DNA of 64,000 nucleotides from Gnetum montanum (Eukaryota > Streptophyta > Gnetopsida > Gnetales > Gnetaceae), in the NCBI GenBank assembly GCA_015680685.1, contig MNCI01036469.1, positions 18,183-82,182 on the forward strand. Direction: 5' to 3'. This document shows positions 10,681-21,601 of the stretch, piece by piece (the first letter of the stretch is position 1; each line of letters opens with the position of its first letter). The notes under the pieces are model-generated. The model made no database searches. It saw only the letters and a list, made by a program, of their open reading frames with translations, and was not told the DNA's origin. A program made the translations under genes and the position numbers.

Positions 10681-12679
10681 CTTAGGATCCAAAAACCTCA
10701 GAAGGGTCACCCGTTTGCATAGCTAGCAGAAATTTTCTGGTAGGATCCCTGGCCAAGCGTTTCATCACCATTGGTGACACAATCTGGGGGCTAGCGTCCT
10801 TATCCTTTCCCATCTGTGCTCCATGAGTTTGAACGATGCATGGGGAGCTTTCATGTGAAATAAAAATCAGGTCCAAGTGTGGGGCTGTGAAAACCTTGGT
10901 CTTGCATAAAAATTCTTGCCCCAAAATGACCTGAAAGGAGTCCATGTCTAGAATTAAAAAATCTAGCACTCCTTGCCATGAGCCCACTTGAACGGGGACA
11001 CCACGACACACCCTGATGCACCGAAGGGACCTGAACTTGGCCAACTTGTAGGATTCTTGGACAGGTTCCATCTTTAGCTGTAGGTTTTTCACCATGGATG
11101 GAACCATGTAATTGTGACTAGGCCCATTATCAATGAGGGCACTCAGCTGACTCCTGCTCATAGTGATTGGGGCCAATTGAACCTGATGTAGAGTATCAGG
11201 ATTAGGATTCTGGGAGTTTCTAGCTCCTGACCTCTGTGTAACCATGTCTGATAACTCCATCATCACCACTAGCCTTCGTTGTTCCCTCGATGTGCTTCCA
11301 TTAGTAATTTGAAGGCATGGATCAGGACGATAATTGAGTGCCATCAATTGTTTCCCAGGAGCTGGCCCCTGCCTATTCTTAGTCCTTCCTAAACTTAGGG
11401 GACAATTTCTTACCAAGTGATTTCCATGACACAAGAAGCATTGAATTGGCCCCTTAAAGGAACCTCTTGTAAACTGCTTCTTCTTGGCCCCAGGTTGCCA
11501 CTTGCTTCCTATATCTTTGCATTTTTGTTGGGAGCCTTGGTTTCCTGGAGGACCACCCATCAGGTGACTGCCTTGCTGAACTGATCTGAAGGTATTCCCA
11601 CCTTTGATGGATCCTGTATTTGTTCTTTGAGAGTGGGAGGGCATGCCATGCTTACCCTTCCCAGGCTTGCCCTTATCTGGCTTCATTGCCTTGAAGTCCA
11701 AAAAAGTGCCAGCAGCCGCAATAGCCTCCGTGAGAGAGTCAATGCCTCTTTGATGCAATTCCATCTGCGCCCATGGTTGTAGCCCATTTACGAATTTGAA
11801 GAAACGATCCCAATCTCCCATATCAGGAATCAGCAACATGAGTTCTTGAAAACTATTGATATAATCCTCAAGCTTCCCTAAATGTTTTAGGGTCTCTAGC
11901 TTGGTTCTAGTGACCCATTCAGAGTTCCCAGGATAGAACTATTTGATCAATGTAGCCTTGAACTTGTCCGATGTCTCGATCTTTTCTGTCATGGTGCCCT
12001 TTACTTGGGCATGGAGGAGACTAAGTCACCATATCTTAGCACTTTCGATGAGAAATTATGCTATGGAGACCTTTTGGGTTGCAGGAACATCCCTAGTATT
12101 TAGGTACATCTCCGCATCATGGAGGAAGGCATCAATTTTAGCATCATTTCTCTCACCATCATAAGAACTCGATTCTCTAGCTTTGATACGGGCCGTCGCT
12201 ACTGGCTCATCTGCCAAGCGTCCTACTAAGGAGGATTTTAGGATGGCTTTTTCAATTTTCAAATCAGATAGTTCCTGATTTACCCCCACCAGGACATCCT
12301 CCAGAACTTTCACCCGACCAACTAAGTCCTCGACCAAGGATGTTTTTTTCTGTGCCTCTTCCAAGGATCCAAATAGATCCTTGTAGAGGTTGATCATGCG
12401 ATCCAGATGACCTTCCAAGATCGAAACCTTAGCCTCTGCCAATTTCACCCTGTCCTTGGAGCGAAGATCCATATTTTCTTGTGGCAAGTCAACATCTTTC
12501 AAAATGTGATGGATCGCATCCATGTTCTTTGGACCAGGATGGGCCAAGGCCTCATCAATTTCCTTGACCTGATCCCATAACGTTTGAAACTTAGTCTCAT
12601 CTTAACCAAGTTCTATTTCAGCCTCAATTTCTAGATTTGTTTGAACATCAGCCATGTCACTCGGTCCGCCTGGCTCCAT
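10681..12679 (-). pseudogene. gag: gag and protease of element B
   Basis: The ATG at 12679 (MEPGGPSDMADV) lies about 145 bp from the PBS. A coiled-coil-like N-terminal part (12056-12547, with LKDVDLPQEN and SILEGHLDRM) leads into the gag domain (MLLIPDMGDWDRFFKFVNGL, about 11780-11839). A zinc knuckle of form CX2CX3HX4C (CFLCHGNHLVRNC, about 11395-11440) follows. The aspartic protease site reads LIDNGPSHNY (about 11106-11136) where DSG is usual, so the active site itself is changed. Stops at about 12603, 12055 and 11940 are the main breaks; there is no frameshift. Confidence 0.85.
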
Positions 12680-12824
12680 GTTTGCTAAAGGGAGCTTTAG
12701 CACAAGGCCACCCTCCAAGGGAGTGGCTAGCAGAAGTTGAGAATGGTGAAAACAGAAACCTCATAAACCACAAACCCTGATACCCACTTAGTAAGAAAGT
12801 TTTACCAACAACTAAAACTGTGAG

Positions 12825-12836
12825 GCTCTGATACCA
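12825..12836 (-). other. PBS of element B, initiator-Met type
   Basis: The minus strand reads TGGTATCAGAGC, the standard plant initiator-Met PBS, two bases inside the LTR end. Confidence 0.95.
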
Positions 12837-12838
12837 TC

Positions 12839-13401
12839 TATAATAACATTGTCCCTGAGCATGTTGTTGGGCACCCCAAGAGTTTCCCAAGAAGATTTTG
12901 AATCAGGACAAAACTCAAGAGGAATATGCCTCAGTAATCAACAAGCTTGAAACACATGCCAACAAACAATGTGTTAGCATTAGCATGTCTCTTGAGCGGT
13001 GTTTCATAAACAATATTCGTGATACACTAACACACTAGATAGCACTCCCTTGCTCCACTCACGTGGACACCACGGGGACTACTAGCTGAACCCTCCAGAT
13101 TCATCACCGCGTGCTGGTAGTTGGTGTCATGCTCCAAAGAGCGCTCGCAACATCCCATAGCACGTCCCATGACACACCCAGTAAAACACCCCAATGCAGA
13201 GTTGAACTACGCAACCCTCCTAGGTAAGGTCCTATCGAGTGGGGTAATGAGGTAGGTCGTAGCCTCGTCTTACTAATGCATGGAACTGCCATGCCAATAT
13301 GGTTCTGAAGACACAAGGAGTAGAGGACCCCTTGTGCCTCCATGGCCCCCGAACCATGGGGGAGGTAGCAGGCTACCAGCAACCCTGCTAGCTCTCTCAC
13401 A
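12839..13401 (-). repeat. 5' LTR of element B
   Basis: 563 bp matching 6600-7163. Its terminal dinucleotide next to the PBS reads TA where the partner LTR has CA (element sense), a single transition. The CACGTG-like and GC-rich internal stretches are shared with the other LTR. Confidence 0.92.
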
Positions 13402-13406
13402 CCTTC
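13402..13406. repeat. Target-site duplication of B, right copy (CCTTC)
   Basis: Identical to 6595-6599. After it the interrupted LTR of element 1 resumes. Confidence 0.9.
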
Positions 13407-13529
13407 ACTGTGCACCTGAATGCTATATTTATAGGTTGACACAAGAATCAAAATATCATGTATATGATATCGTATCCAATTGTAATATTGTGTACCCAAT
13501 ATTGTGGCCTAGCAAACCGTGATTCATCA

Positions 13530-15751
13530 ACATTCTAGAAGGTCTGTCCACAATTGCATCCTTCTTTTTTAGTAGTAATTCATGGAATTACCTATCTCTC
13601 CATAGTGATAGGTTCATCTATTATCTTTTTCACTAGAGTGGTAATGGGCGTTGACCCTTACATAGGATTGGAAGACATTATTTTGGTGAGGAAGGGTGTT
13701 ACACTTAGTTGGCCTTATGCTGGTTTTTATGAGTTAGTAGGTCTATGAGTTTTGTGTCTATGTGTGGAAATTGTCCTAAAGAAAGGATGTTTTTGAGACT
13801 TTTGCTATGATCTACTAACATTGTCATTTACTTGTATGTTCATAGCACAAGTGGAATTCTTCCGTTGATGTTGTTATGCAAATCCTCCTTATGTTGTTGG
13901 TGGGGACATATGGTGGAGGGAAGTATGAGAATATTGAGGATGTCATGGAGGATAAGAGTTTTAAGATGGTGATCCCATAGACAATGTTGTAGGTCAATAA
14001 TATTTAGAATAGTGGTAGTAGTGATTTGAGGTAGAGGAAGTAGAACCATATGGAAAAATAGGTTGTTGAACATAGTAGTCATACAAGTTCAGCTAGAAAT
14101 AAGGGTATTTTTGGTTTGTTGATGGCATCCCCCATGATTGTGGGGTTTTCCACTATGGTAATTACCTTATGAGTAAGGTAATTTCCTAGGCATTTTCTTT
14201 TGTATGAACTTGGGATTCAAAGTAAAATCCCCAAACTCTTGTAGATGTGACATAAATGAGCAATACCCCTTTGGATGGTCATATAGGAAAATTTTACATC
14301 CATCATCCTCTTCTATGGTTGAGTTTATAGCCTCTTCTACTACATCTATTTTTCCTTTTTGCTAGTAAGTATTCCTAGCTATTTCTTGATTCTTATTTCT
14401 TTTCTTGTATTGATCACTTGATTCTTGTTGGGTTACCCTCTCCTTTAGGGTTTTCATGTAAGTTGTAACTTTTTCATTCATTAATTACCACATCTTCTCT
14501 ATTCTTGCTTCAAGCTCATCGATAGAATTTTGTATTGGCAAGGTTTATTGTGAAATCACCTCATTGAGAGTTTTTTCTTTTTCTTCATTATAGATATGAA
14601 TCCTCTTCTATTGAAGAGTTGGATCACAATTCTATTCTTCTACATTCTCTCATTTACATAATTCTCTTTCTTCTTTTTCCACTTATTTAATTAACCTTTG
14701 TATTTGATGTGCTTTTAATTTAGATAACCAACCTTAGGCATAAATCTTAAGGGTATCCCTTGTTTGATTGCAAAGTCCTTCTATGATGTAAAAAAGCTAC
14801 TCTTTTTAGAGAAATCATGGCTTGGACATCTTTGTAGTAGTAAATAGTATCTATCCAAGGTCACATCCATAGATTCATGTTGTTATTACTTTCATCCTTG
14901 GATTTGTTTTCTCTAGTTGGACACTCTCATATAGGTTTAGTATTTTTCATTGAAAAACTCCAGCATTGTGAACCATTGATGGATTGAATCTAGTTCCAAT
15001 GATTTATACCAACTTTCAGCTTCATCAACTAGTATCTTAGGAAAGAGCTTAAGCTTTTGCCACTCACTCTTGATGTTCTACAAGGAATAGGCATCATGGA
15101 AGGCTTGTAAGTGATGTTGTGGATCAGAGTTATAGCCTTCCAAAAATTTAGGGATATTATTCATATCAATCCTTTTGATGTGACTTTCTTTTGATGCTGG
15201 TGGGGTATTCTAACTACCTCTTTTATCTACATTATGCACCTAGTAGGCAATAAGGGTTCATCATTGTCAGACATGTCATAGTAATGATTTCTATTTTTTT
15301 ATATCTGATTATGATGATCTATTCTATTCTCACTTTGATGATCTCATCTATTTGTATCTCTACCTTCATGTTGACCCCTTAGTGTATCTCTATTTTTGTA
15401 CCTACGTTCATCCTTATCAAAACTAGACATGGAAGTGGAAGAGGAGGATGGTGAACTGGGAGAATTACCATGGCTCGTATATCTCTCCCTATAGTCCCTT
15501 GATTTATCTTTTCAAAGTTTTGAGGAGGTCCTAGGTCTTAAGGCCCTCCTTGTTCTAGGACTTACTTTGTCTCCTCTAGAATTTTCTACATTAGTTGAAC
15601 ATATTCTTTGAGTGTAGTAAGGGTCTAAATGAGCATAGGAAACCCTTTCTTGAGGTTGTTCACTCCAATTCTCTTTATTATATATCCTATCATTTCTTCT
15701 ATGAGTGTTCTCATCATACGATGCATTATTAATCCTATGTGAAGAAGACAT
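13530..15751 (-). pseudogene. gag: gag and start of protease of Athila-like element 2
   Basis: The ATG at 15751 begins MSSSHRINNASYDENTHRR, and the segment SPRTRRALRPRTSSKL matches the SPRMRGPVRPRTF segment of element 1 gag. The central gag domain is readable at about 14950-15180 with frameshifts. The C-terminal low-complexity part is at 13840-14080. The left end, 13530-13600, matches the protease neighbourhood of D at 59762-59820 and is cut by the LTR of element 1. Nothing of RT or integrase remains. Confidence 0.7.
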
Positions 15752-15867
15752 TATTTTTTCTAATAATGTGTGTGACTTAAAATATTAATGTTTTCTAAAA
15801 GATAAATTGTTAATACTTTTACAATGATTGTTTATGATATAACTAATCTTAGATAACTAGCACCATC

Positions 15868-15884
15868 CCTAGCAATGATGCCAA
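15868..15884 (-). other. PBS, Asp-tRNA type, element 2
   Basis: The minus strand reads TTGGCATCATTGCTAGG just inside the LTR end, the same site type as in C. Confidence 0.65.
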
Positions 15885-16861
15885 TGATGAGAAAAAAGTA
15901 CCCCTATGCCCAACCATATGAATCACAAGCATTCACACATGATCTAGTCAAATTTCGTGGATGGGACTAGTTATGGCATTTAGATTATTAGGCATTGATC
16001 GTAGGATGCTATCTTCCCACTCAGACTAGTAATAGCTTTGTCATGTATGATTTAGTCCACAGTGAGCATATGATAATTGATGTTGTTAGGCCCTAATTAC
16101 TCCTAGCGATAAACATAATTAGGAATGAAATTTAGTCCTAAGTCTAAGTAATGATAGTAATGTAAATATACTCTAGCTTAGAGTGATTAGCATCTAGTCC
16201 TAGCTTACCGTACACATCTTAGGCTCATGTAACCATTACTGAGTTACCAATCGTTATGCTACTAGGTGAACCAAGCAATAACACTACTAGAATTACTAAA
16301 TGATTACACTTAAACACTTAAAACTAGTCATATTCATTCCACTTTACCAATGAACAAGTAAAGTAAAATACTTAGAAATGTAAATGATTAAACTAATAAA
16401 ATAGTAAAAACTATGCTAAGTAAAATAGTAAAACTAAATGGATGCTACAATGATGAAAAGCAATATCAATTTTTGTTTCTAGACATGAACCGTGCTAAAG
16501 TACACTTCACTCAAATAAAGATTCCATAAAATTGCTCAAAACCACATTTTGGGCACTCACTTTGTCACTAAAACTATGAAAACAAATTGAAATAATCTAC
16601 CTAAGGGTGGAATGAAAGTTATTCGGATCATGTGCCCAAGTGTTATTTTTATTGGTAGGCATGCATCCCACGATATTGAGTATCTGATAATGTAGCATGT
16701 GCTCTGATATTGGATATGTGATATCACAACTTTGATATTAGAGCTCTGATATCATAGCTAACAAAAAATTAACTTTTTGTCAAATGGATGTGATATAGCA
16801 TTAATGATATCATAGATGCGACATAACATCAACAATATTCGAGTCAACTGATGCTTCATCA
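15885..16861 (-). repeat. 5' LTR of element 2
   Basis: 977 bp, from tgatgagaaaa to cttcatca on the plus strand. The U3 side (16660-16850) contains many decayed copies of the gatatca/cgatatt palindromes. The TATA region is weak (about 16642-16655). The 5 bases outside are ccgat; the partner duplication is not in view. Confidence 0.75.
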
Positions 16862-16886
16862 CCGATCAACTTGGGAACTTTTTATA

Positions 16887-16891
16887 GGATA
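16887..16891. repeat. Target-site duplication of F, left copy (GGATA)
   Basis: GGATA directly before the left LTR of F, identical to 44779-44783. Confidence 0.88.
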
Positions 16892-19552
16892 TGTAGCTCC
16901 CTACCCTAGCTAAGGTAGGGTGATACCTAGGATCATAAGTAATATTATAATGGAAGCATGATAAACTAAAAAATAATGATATGTAGAAATACATTCTATA
17001 AAGGAAGGTCAAACTACACCAAAAAATTCCATGCCAAACTAACAACTAAACATACATTACAATAAAAAATGGAATATCTCTACATAAACCAAAAATCTAC
17101 ACTATTCTCACAAGATACAAAAATACATAAAAATCATCACATATATAAGAGTACAAATATTTTCATACAATTATACATAGTCCATACTACTATACATGGA
17201 AATATACATTAACCAAGCACTAAATATTTTTCCCTCCTCTACTCTCCCTCTATATTCATGTCTAGGCTCCTACGCCTTCCACCTATAATTAAAGAAAGTT
17301 AGTATACAATTGAGTAGGTAGCCTTTACACTTCCCCTACTGGATGGTTGACAAGTATTGCACTAGAGGAGAGGAGTGGGGTACAAGGCAACCTGCAACAA
17401 CTATTAGTCTTGTGCATGCTAAGAACCACACATATACACATCATATCACACATCACATCACATCATTTCCACTATCATTCCCATGGCATCATACCTACAA
17501 CCCACACAATCATAATCTAATCATAATATATATTATTAGTGTTATGACTCACAAATTGATACTATTGTAAGCCCATGTGGCTGCTAGCATATCCACACTT
17601 AGTGTAGCATGTGATACATTTCCATGAGTACTCATAAACAACCATTGCCTTTAAGTATTTTATATATCCAACCAATGCTAGTGTTCATCAACTTGTGACC
17701 CACAACCACTAGCCTTCTAGAGGATTGGCAATAGGGACAAACACACCTATGCCACGCCCTAGCTATAGGGAAGAACATACGTATGCTCTCTCACTCTTAG
17801 GATGAGGCCTAAGACAAGATCCTCATTGATGCATCATAGTGGGGGTCAATCCATAGTACATCTAGGATGTGTCATCACCAACTGGTCCACATCCTCATGC
17901 TAGCATAACCCACCAACAACTATCACAAGTTGCGAAGACATGTGCATATTTGGGCTTTCTTAAGCCAACACATGTCATAAGCATAACACATCCAAACCAA
18001 ACATAACATGACCACATATATCCATACCTAATAGTGACATTCATTCCATGAAAATAATACCATGATTCAACAAAAAAACATTTTGTGCCATAAACATATT
18101 TCTTGAACTGCATGTAATTCCACAAAAATGACTACTATAATAACCTCTAAAATGATATATTACAAAAAGGAAAACCAATTACATGATTATAAAGTACTTT
18201 CCAAAATGATCCCAATGACACTAATTTCACTTAAATCGAACTCCTCGAAGCAAAGTTATGTGTGTCCAAAGTTAGATTAAGAAAATAATAATTAATAATA
18301 TTTAATCATTACTAGTATAGATTAAAACTCTTAGAAACTCTCATGCCATAATAGACCTCAAAAAGATAATATTCCATCAACATCACATATCATGTTCCAC
18401 AAGTCCACATCATACCATACATCACATATAGATTACTAAACAATTTGCAACCAAAACTGCATAATTTTGAGAAATATGCAAAATAACATATTCAAGCTCA
18501 ATCTTTGAGCTATCTATCTGACATGCCCCCATCTCATGATCATATATACTAGTCTAGCATAAAAATACAAGGAAAAAATAAAGACAATCCACCAACTACA
18601 ATTGTTGGGGATAAAAGGTTGAAACAAGTAGAAAAATCTCAAAAATCTAGCAAGACCTCATTTTGCTCCAAATAAGTTTCACACCCACGTAGACATGACT
18701 ACAACAATCTCAAATCTAGGTTCAGAGTAAGCAAAAATTGTCCACAAAGCTCAAAATTTAGAAAAATGTGAAACCAAAGAAGAGAAAATAAACAAAACTA
18801 ACAAAAATAGGTTGTTGTTCATTTCTATTAATGCAAACATATATACACAAAAAAATAGATCCCAAAACCCAATTTCTATGGGTATGTGGTGGTGATGTGG
18901 TGGAAATAAAAAAAGAAAAAAAAATTAAGAAAAAACACAATGCATAAAGCATATGCTTTTATTTAACACAAAAATAATGATGCGCTTCTTTTTTTTGCAC
19001 ATGCCTCATGTTACATTTATAGCTAATTTTACTTTTTACTTTTGAATTTTTTATGATTTTTTAAATGAAATATTTTCATAAGCTATATTGACTTTTTTCC
19101 TCTGCAAATAATGTCATGAACTTTAATCATGTGTAACAAACACATTGGGACTGCAAATTGAAATGCATTTGAACCTATAGGATCCTTATCAAAAGATCTA
19201 GGCATTCACATGCCAAAATCTCACCCAAGAATTACACAAAATAGTGTTATCATTCAAATGCATAAATACTAAAATTTCATATAAAGCTTAAATGCATACT
19301 GAATAGGTGCTCTTTTACTTGAATCCAACACCCTTGTGAGCAACTTTTCCTATCTAACACATCATACAAGGCCAATGTACATAATCACATTAGTTAAGTT
19401 TGCTAAGACATCATAATTGTAATATAAAGATGAAGCCTCATAATATATAAAATACATATTAACTTGTCCCCAAATACCCACCGAGACTTCACAAGTAATG
19501 GATAAATCATAATTGTATGACCATACCTAATGTATTTGGATGGGATGTAACA
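16892..19552 (-). repeat. 3' LTR of element F
   Basis: 2661 bp, from tgtagctccc to ggatgtaaca. It has no coding content; it is AT-rich with many poly-A and CA-rich stretches. Reading frames inside it, such as the one at 17343-17570, are LTR sequence shared with 41618-41830. The end at 19552 abuts a purine-rich tract on the minus strand (AAGGAGGAAGAG). Confidence 0.88.
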
Positions 19553-19566
19553 CTCTTCCTCCTTCA
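19553..19566 (-). other. Polypurine tract of element F
   Basis: The minus strand reads AAGGAGGAAGAG immediately before the LTR start TGTTACATCC. Confidence 0.75.
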
Positions 19567-20395
19567 GAATCTTCCTCTTAGAAGATCTCAAGATGAGCTA
19601 TGCGAATCTTAGTCTTCACCTCCCAAGTAGCCCCTAAAGCTTCATGTCTAGTCCATAAAATTTTTACCATAGGTATAAATTTACTATGTATTTTTCGCAA
19701 CATACAATCAATAATCTCTACAGGCTACTCAACATAACTGACATTAGACTATAGCTACATCCTTGAATGGTCAATCACATGATGTTCATCATGCACATAA
19801 TGTCATAGCATAGATACATGAAACACATCATGTACATGTGCTAAATGAAAAGGTAATGTTATCTAATTGGCCACTCTCCCAATCTGCTATGACACCTAAA
19901 ATGGATCAATGTGTTTAGGAGCCAATTTCACTTTTTGGCCAAATTGAGTAAGGCCTTTTAAGGGAGAAACATGAAGAAATACATGATCTGTGCCCACAAA
20001 ATCTAGTGGCCTTCAACACTAATTAGCATATGCCACCTACCTATCCTATGTAGCTCTTAATCTATCTTGAATCTTTCGAATATGCTTTGTAGTCTAACTC
20101 ATCAAATCTATGCTCACCTACTGATCATCTTCTATGGTATCCTGACATAAAGGTGTCCTACATGGCCTACCATATAAAATATCATATGGTGCTACCTACA
20201 AACTCTCCTAATAACTATTATCATATCCAAATTCATCTAATGATAGCATCCAATCCCAACCTTCTCTATACTATAATTCATAGGCTCTCAACATTTCTTC
20301 TAGAATTTGATTCACTCACTCAATCTAACCATCAGTTTATGGATGATATGCCCTCCATGTTTGTCCTCTAGGTTTAGACTCTCAACATTTGTGTG
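19567..20395 (-). pseudogene. int: C-terminal integrase and chromodomain of F
   Basis: The minus strand (about 19570-19740) reads a chromodomain-like tail with PVEIIDCMLRKI, then KILWTRHEALGATWE and AHLEIF, as in Tekay/Del integrases. Upstream (19760-20380) is the rest of the integrase core and GPY/F region, with the stretch that in related elements reads PQTDGQ.ERVN (about 20310-20350). The frame is broken many times. At about 20395 it stops at a GT microsatellite, where element C begins. Confidence 0.7.
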
Positions 20396-20404
20396 TGTGT
20401 GTGT
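20383..20404. repeat. (GT)n microsatellite at the F/C junction
   Basis: A run of gt dinucleotides lies exactly where F integrase homology stops and gag homology of C begins. It may mark the join left by a deletion. Confidence 0.8.
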
Positions 20405-20600
20405 ATTTATGTTAATAGAAAGAAGACACAATGTTTCCCTCCATGTCATGCCATTGCAGTTGTTCATCATGGTGTAGGATGAAGGTGAAGTTTGGCACAT
20501 ATTCATCAGGATGAGTATATATAATTCAATACTATTGAGGATTTGGTAAATAAACTTTATCATTCTTGGGCAAAGAAACGCTCCTATGAGAAGAAGACAT
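20405..20600 (-). pseudogene. gag: Truncated gag N-terminus, third unit of C
   Basis: Homologous to 36340-36500 of unit 2, including the ATG context gaagaagacat and the stretch tcaggatgagtatatataatt. Coding sequence ends against F integrase, so the rest of this unit is gone. Confidence 0.7.
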
Positions 20601-20742
20601 TTTCAGTTAGTGAATAAAAAAATCATAGTGTTCTCTAACAATTGTTGTAGTAATGGTAAAATAGGATATGACTCTAAGGTTCATTCCAATGATTTAAATA
20701 CGTTTCACTAGGTCCTAGATAGTGCATGAAACAACAAAAAAG

Positions 20743-20761
20743 TCCCTAGCAATGATGCCAA
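20743..20761 (-). other. PBS, Asp-tRNA type, left LTR of C
   Basis: The minus strand reads TTGGCATCATTGCTAGGGA beside the LTR end. It belongs to the truncated third unit. Confidence 0.7.
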
Positions 20762-21601
20762 TGATGAGTGGTGAGGTACTCCTAAGCCCAACCATATGAA
20801 TCACTAAGGCATTATGTTTGATCTAGTCAAATTTCACTAACCTATAGTTATCTAATGTACTAGCTCTTCTAAGAAGTGAAATGAGTGTTGAGAACATTTA
20901 TTGTCTTCCCAATTACACTTGTGAGGTTCAAGGGTATGGTTTAAGTGTAATTGAGGTATATGATTTTTCTTACTTTATATTTTATAGATTTGGTCACCTA
21001 CAATAAGAATGAAGAGTAGAGGAATTTAAAATCTAATTTGTTATTTCCTATCTATCATAACACAACTAACCACCCCACTTTGCTAGACACATCTTAAATA
21101 CATATAGCACCACTGGGTTACCAAATGTTAAGTGTTGTTGGGTTACCAAGTACTATATGAATGCTCGAAGTGGTCGTGCTCGTGTTCATTACAACTGGAA
21201 ATAAATTGCTTAATTCAAATACATTAAAGTAAAGAGCAAGAAAGTAAAATGAATTAAAGAAAATATTAATCTATTCTCAGTGCTACAAGGATTGTCAAAA
21301 GAGTTCATTTTATTTCTATCACACTGTTATGCTCAGGTACATTAGTGCTTGAACAAAGAACTGTACACACTTAGACTCCTTCTATGGGAACCTAGAAAAT
21401 ATTCTAGCTCTGAGGAAAAGAAATGATAAGAGCTTCACTACTCTGACTAAGAATGACCAAAAACTAATTATGAAAAATGTATCCTAGGTGCAGTATTTAT
21501 AGGCCTAGAGTATACACTCTAACATCACATATGTGATGTTGCATCAAGACCCTAACATCATGTACGCGACGTTGTGATAGAAAAAATAACACAATTCATC
21601 A
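20762..21601 (-). repeat. Left LTR of element C (shared between two units)
   Basis: 840 bp, tgatgagtgg to attcatca. To its left lies a PBS, so it serves as a 5' LTR; to its right lies a polypurine-like tract, so it also serves as a 3' LTR. U3 carries acatatgtgatgtt and gtacgcgacgtt palindromes (21515-21575) next to the TATA box at 21494-21503 on the minus strand. Confidence 0.82.

Larger units (their letters stand above)
6600..13401 (-). mobile_element. Element B: complete Ty3/gypsy chromovirus
   Basis: A 6.8 kb LTR retrotransposon on the minus strand, in the order 5' LTR (12839-13401), Met PBS, gag, protease, RT, RNase H, integrase with chromodomain, PPT and 3' LTR (6600-7163). The two LTRs differ at roughly 40 of 563 positions by eye (about 7%), mostly transitions, and a 5-bp duplication CCTTC flanks the element. 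The CX2CX3HX4C knuckle, the YLDD motif and the chromodomain place it among chromoviruses (Tekay/Reina-like; the lineage is not settled). In-frame stops disable it. Confidence 0.92.
5849..13529 (-). repeat. 5' LTR of element 1, split by element B
   Basis: One LTR of about 874 bp once the insertion and its duplicated 5 bp are removed. The left part, 5849-6599, starts tgatgag after the PBS. The right part, 13402-13529, ends attcatca. The right part holds the TATA box (minus strand of tatatttatag, about 13421-13431) and the decayed palindrome cluster (13450-13510). Beyond 13529 the sequence is the protease region of element 2, so element 1 appears inserted there. B landed just downstream of the TATA box in the transcribed direction. 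Confidence 0.75.

Noticed and set aside
12825-12836. tRNA gene fragments at the PBS sites
   Set aside because: Only the 12-18 bases complementary to tRNA 3' ends are present; there is no cloverleaf or internal promoter.
17343-17570. Plus-strand frame with a relative at 41618-41830
   Set aside because: Both are the same place in the two LTRs of F; the His/Thr-rich content comes from CA-rich repeats.
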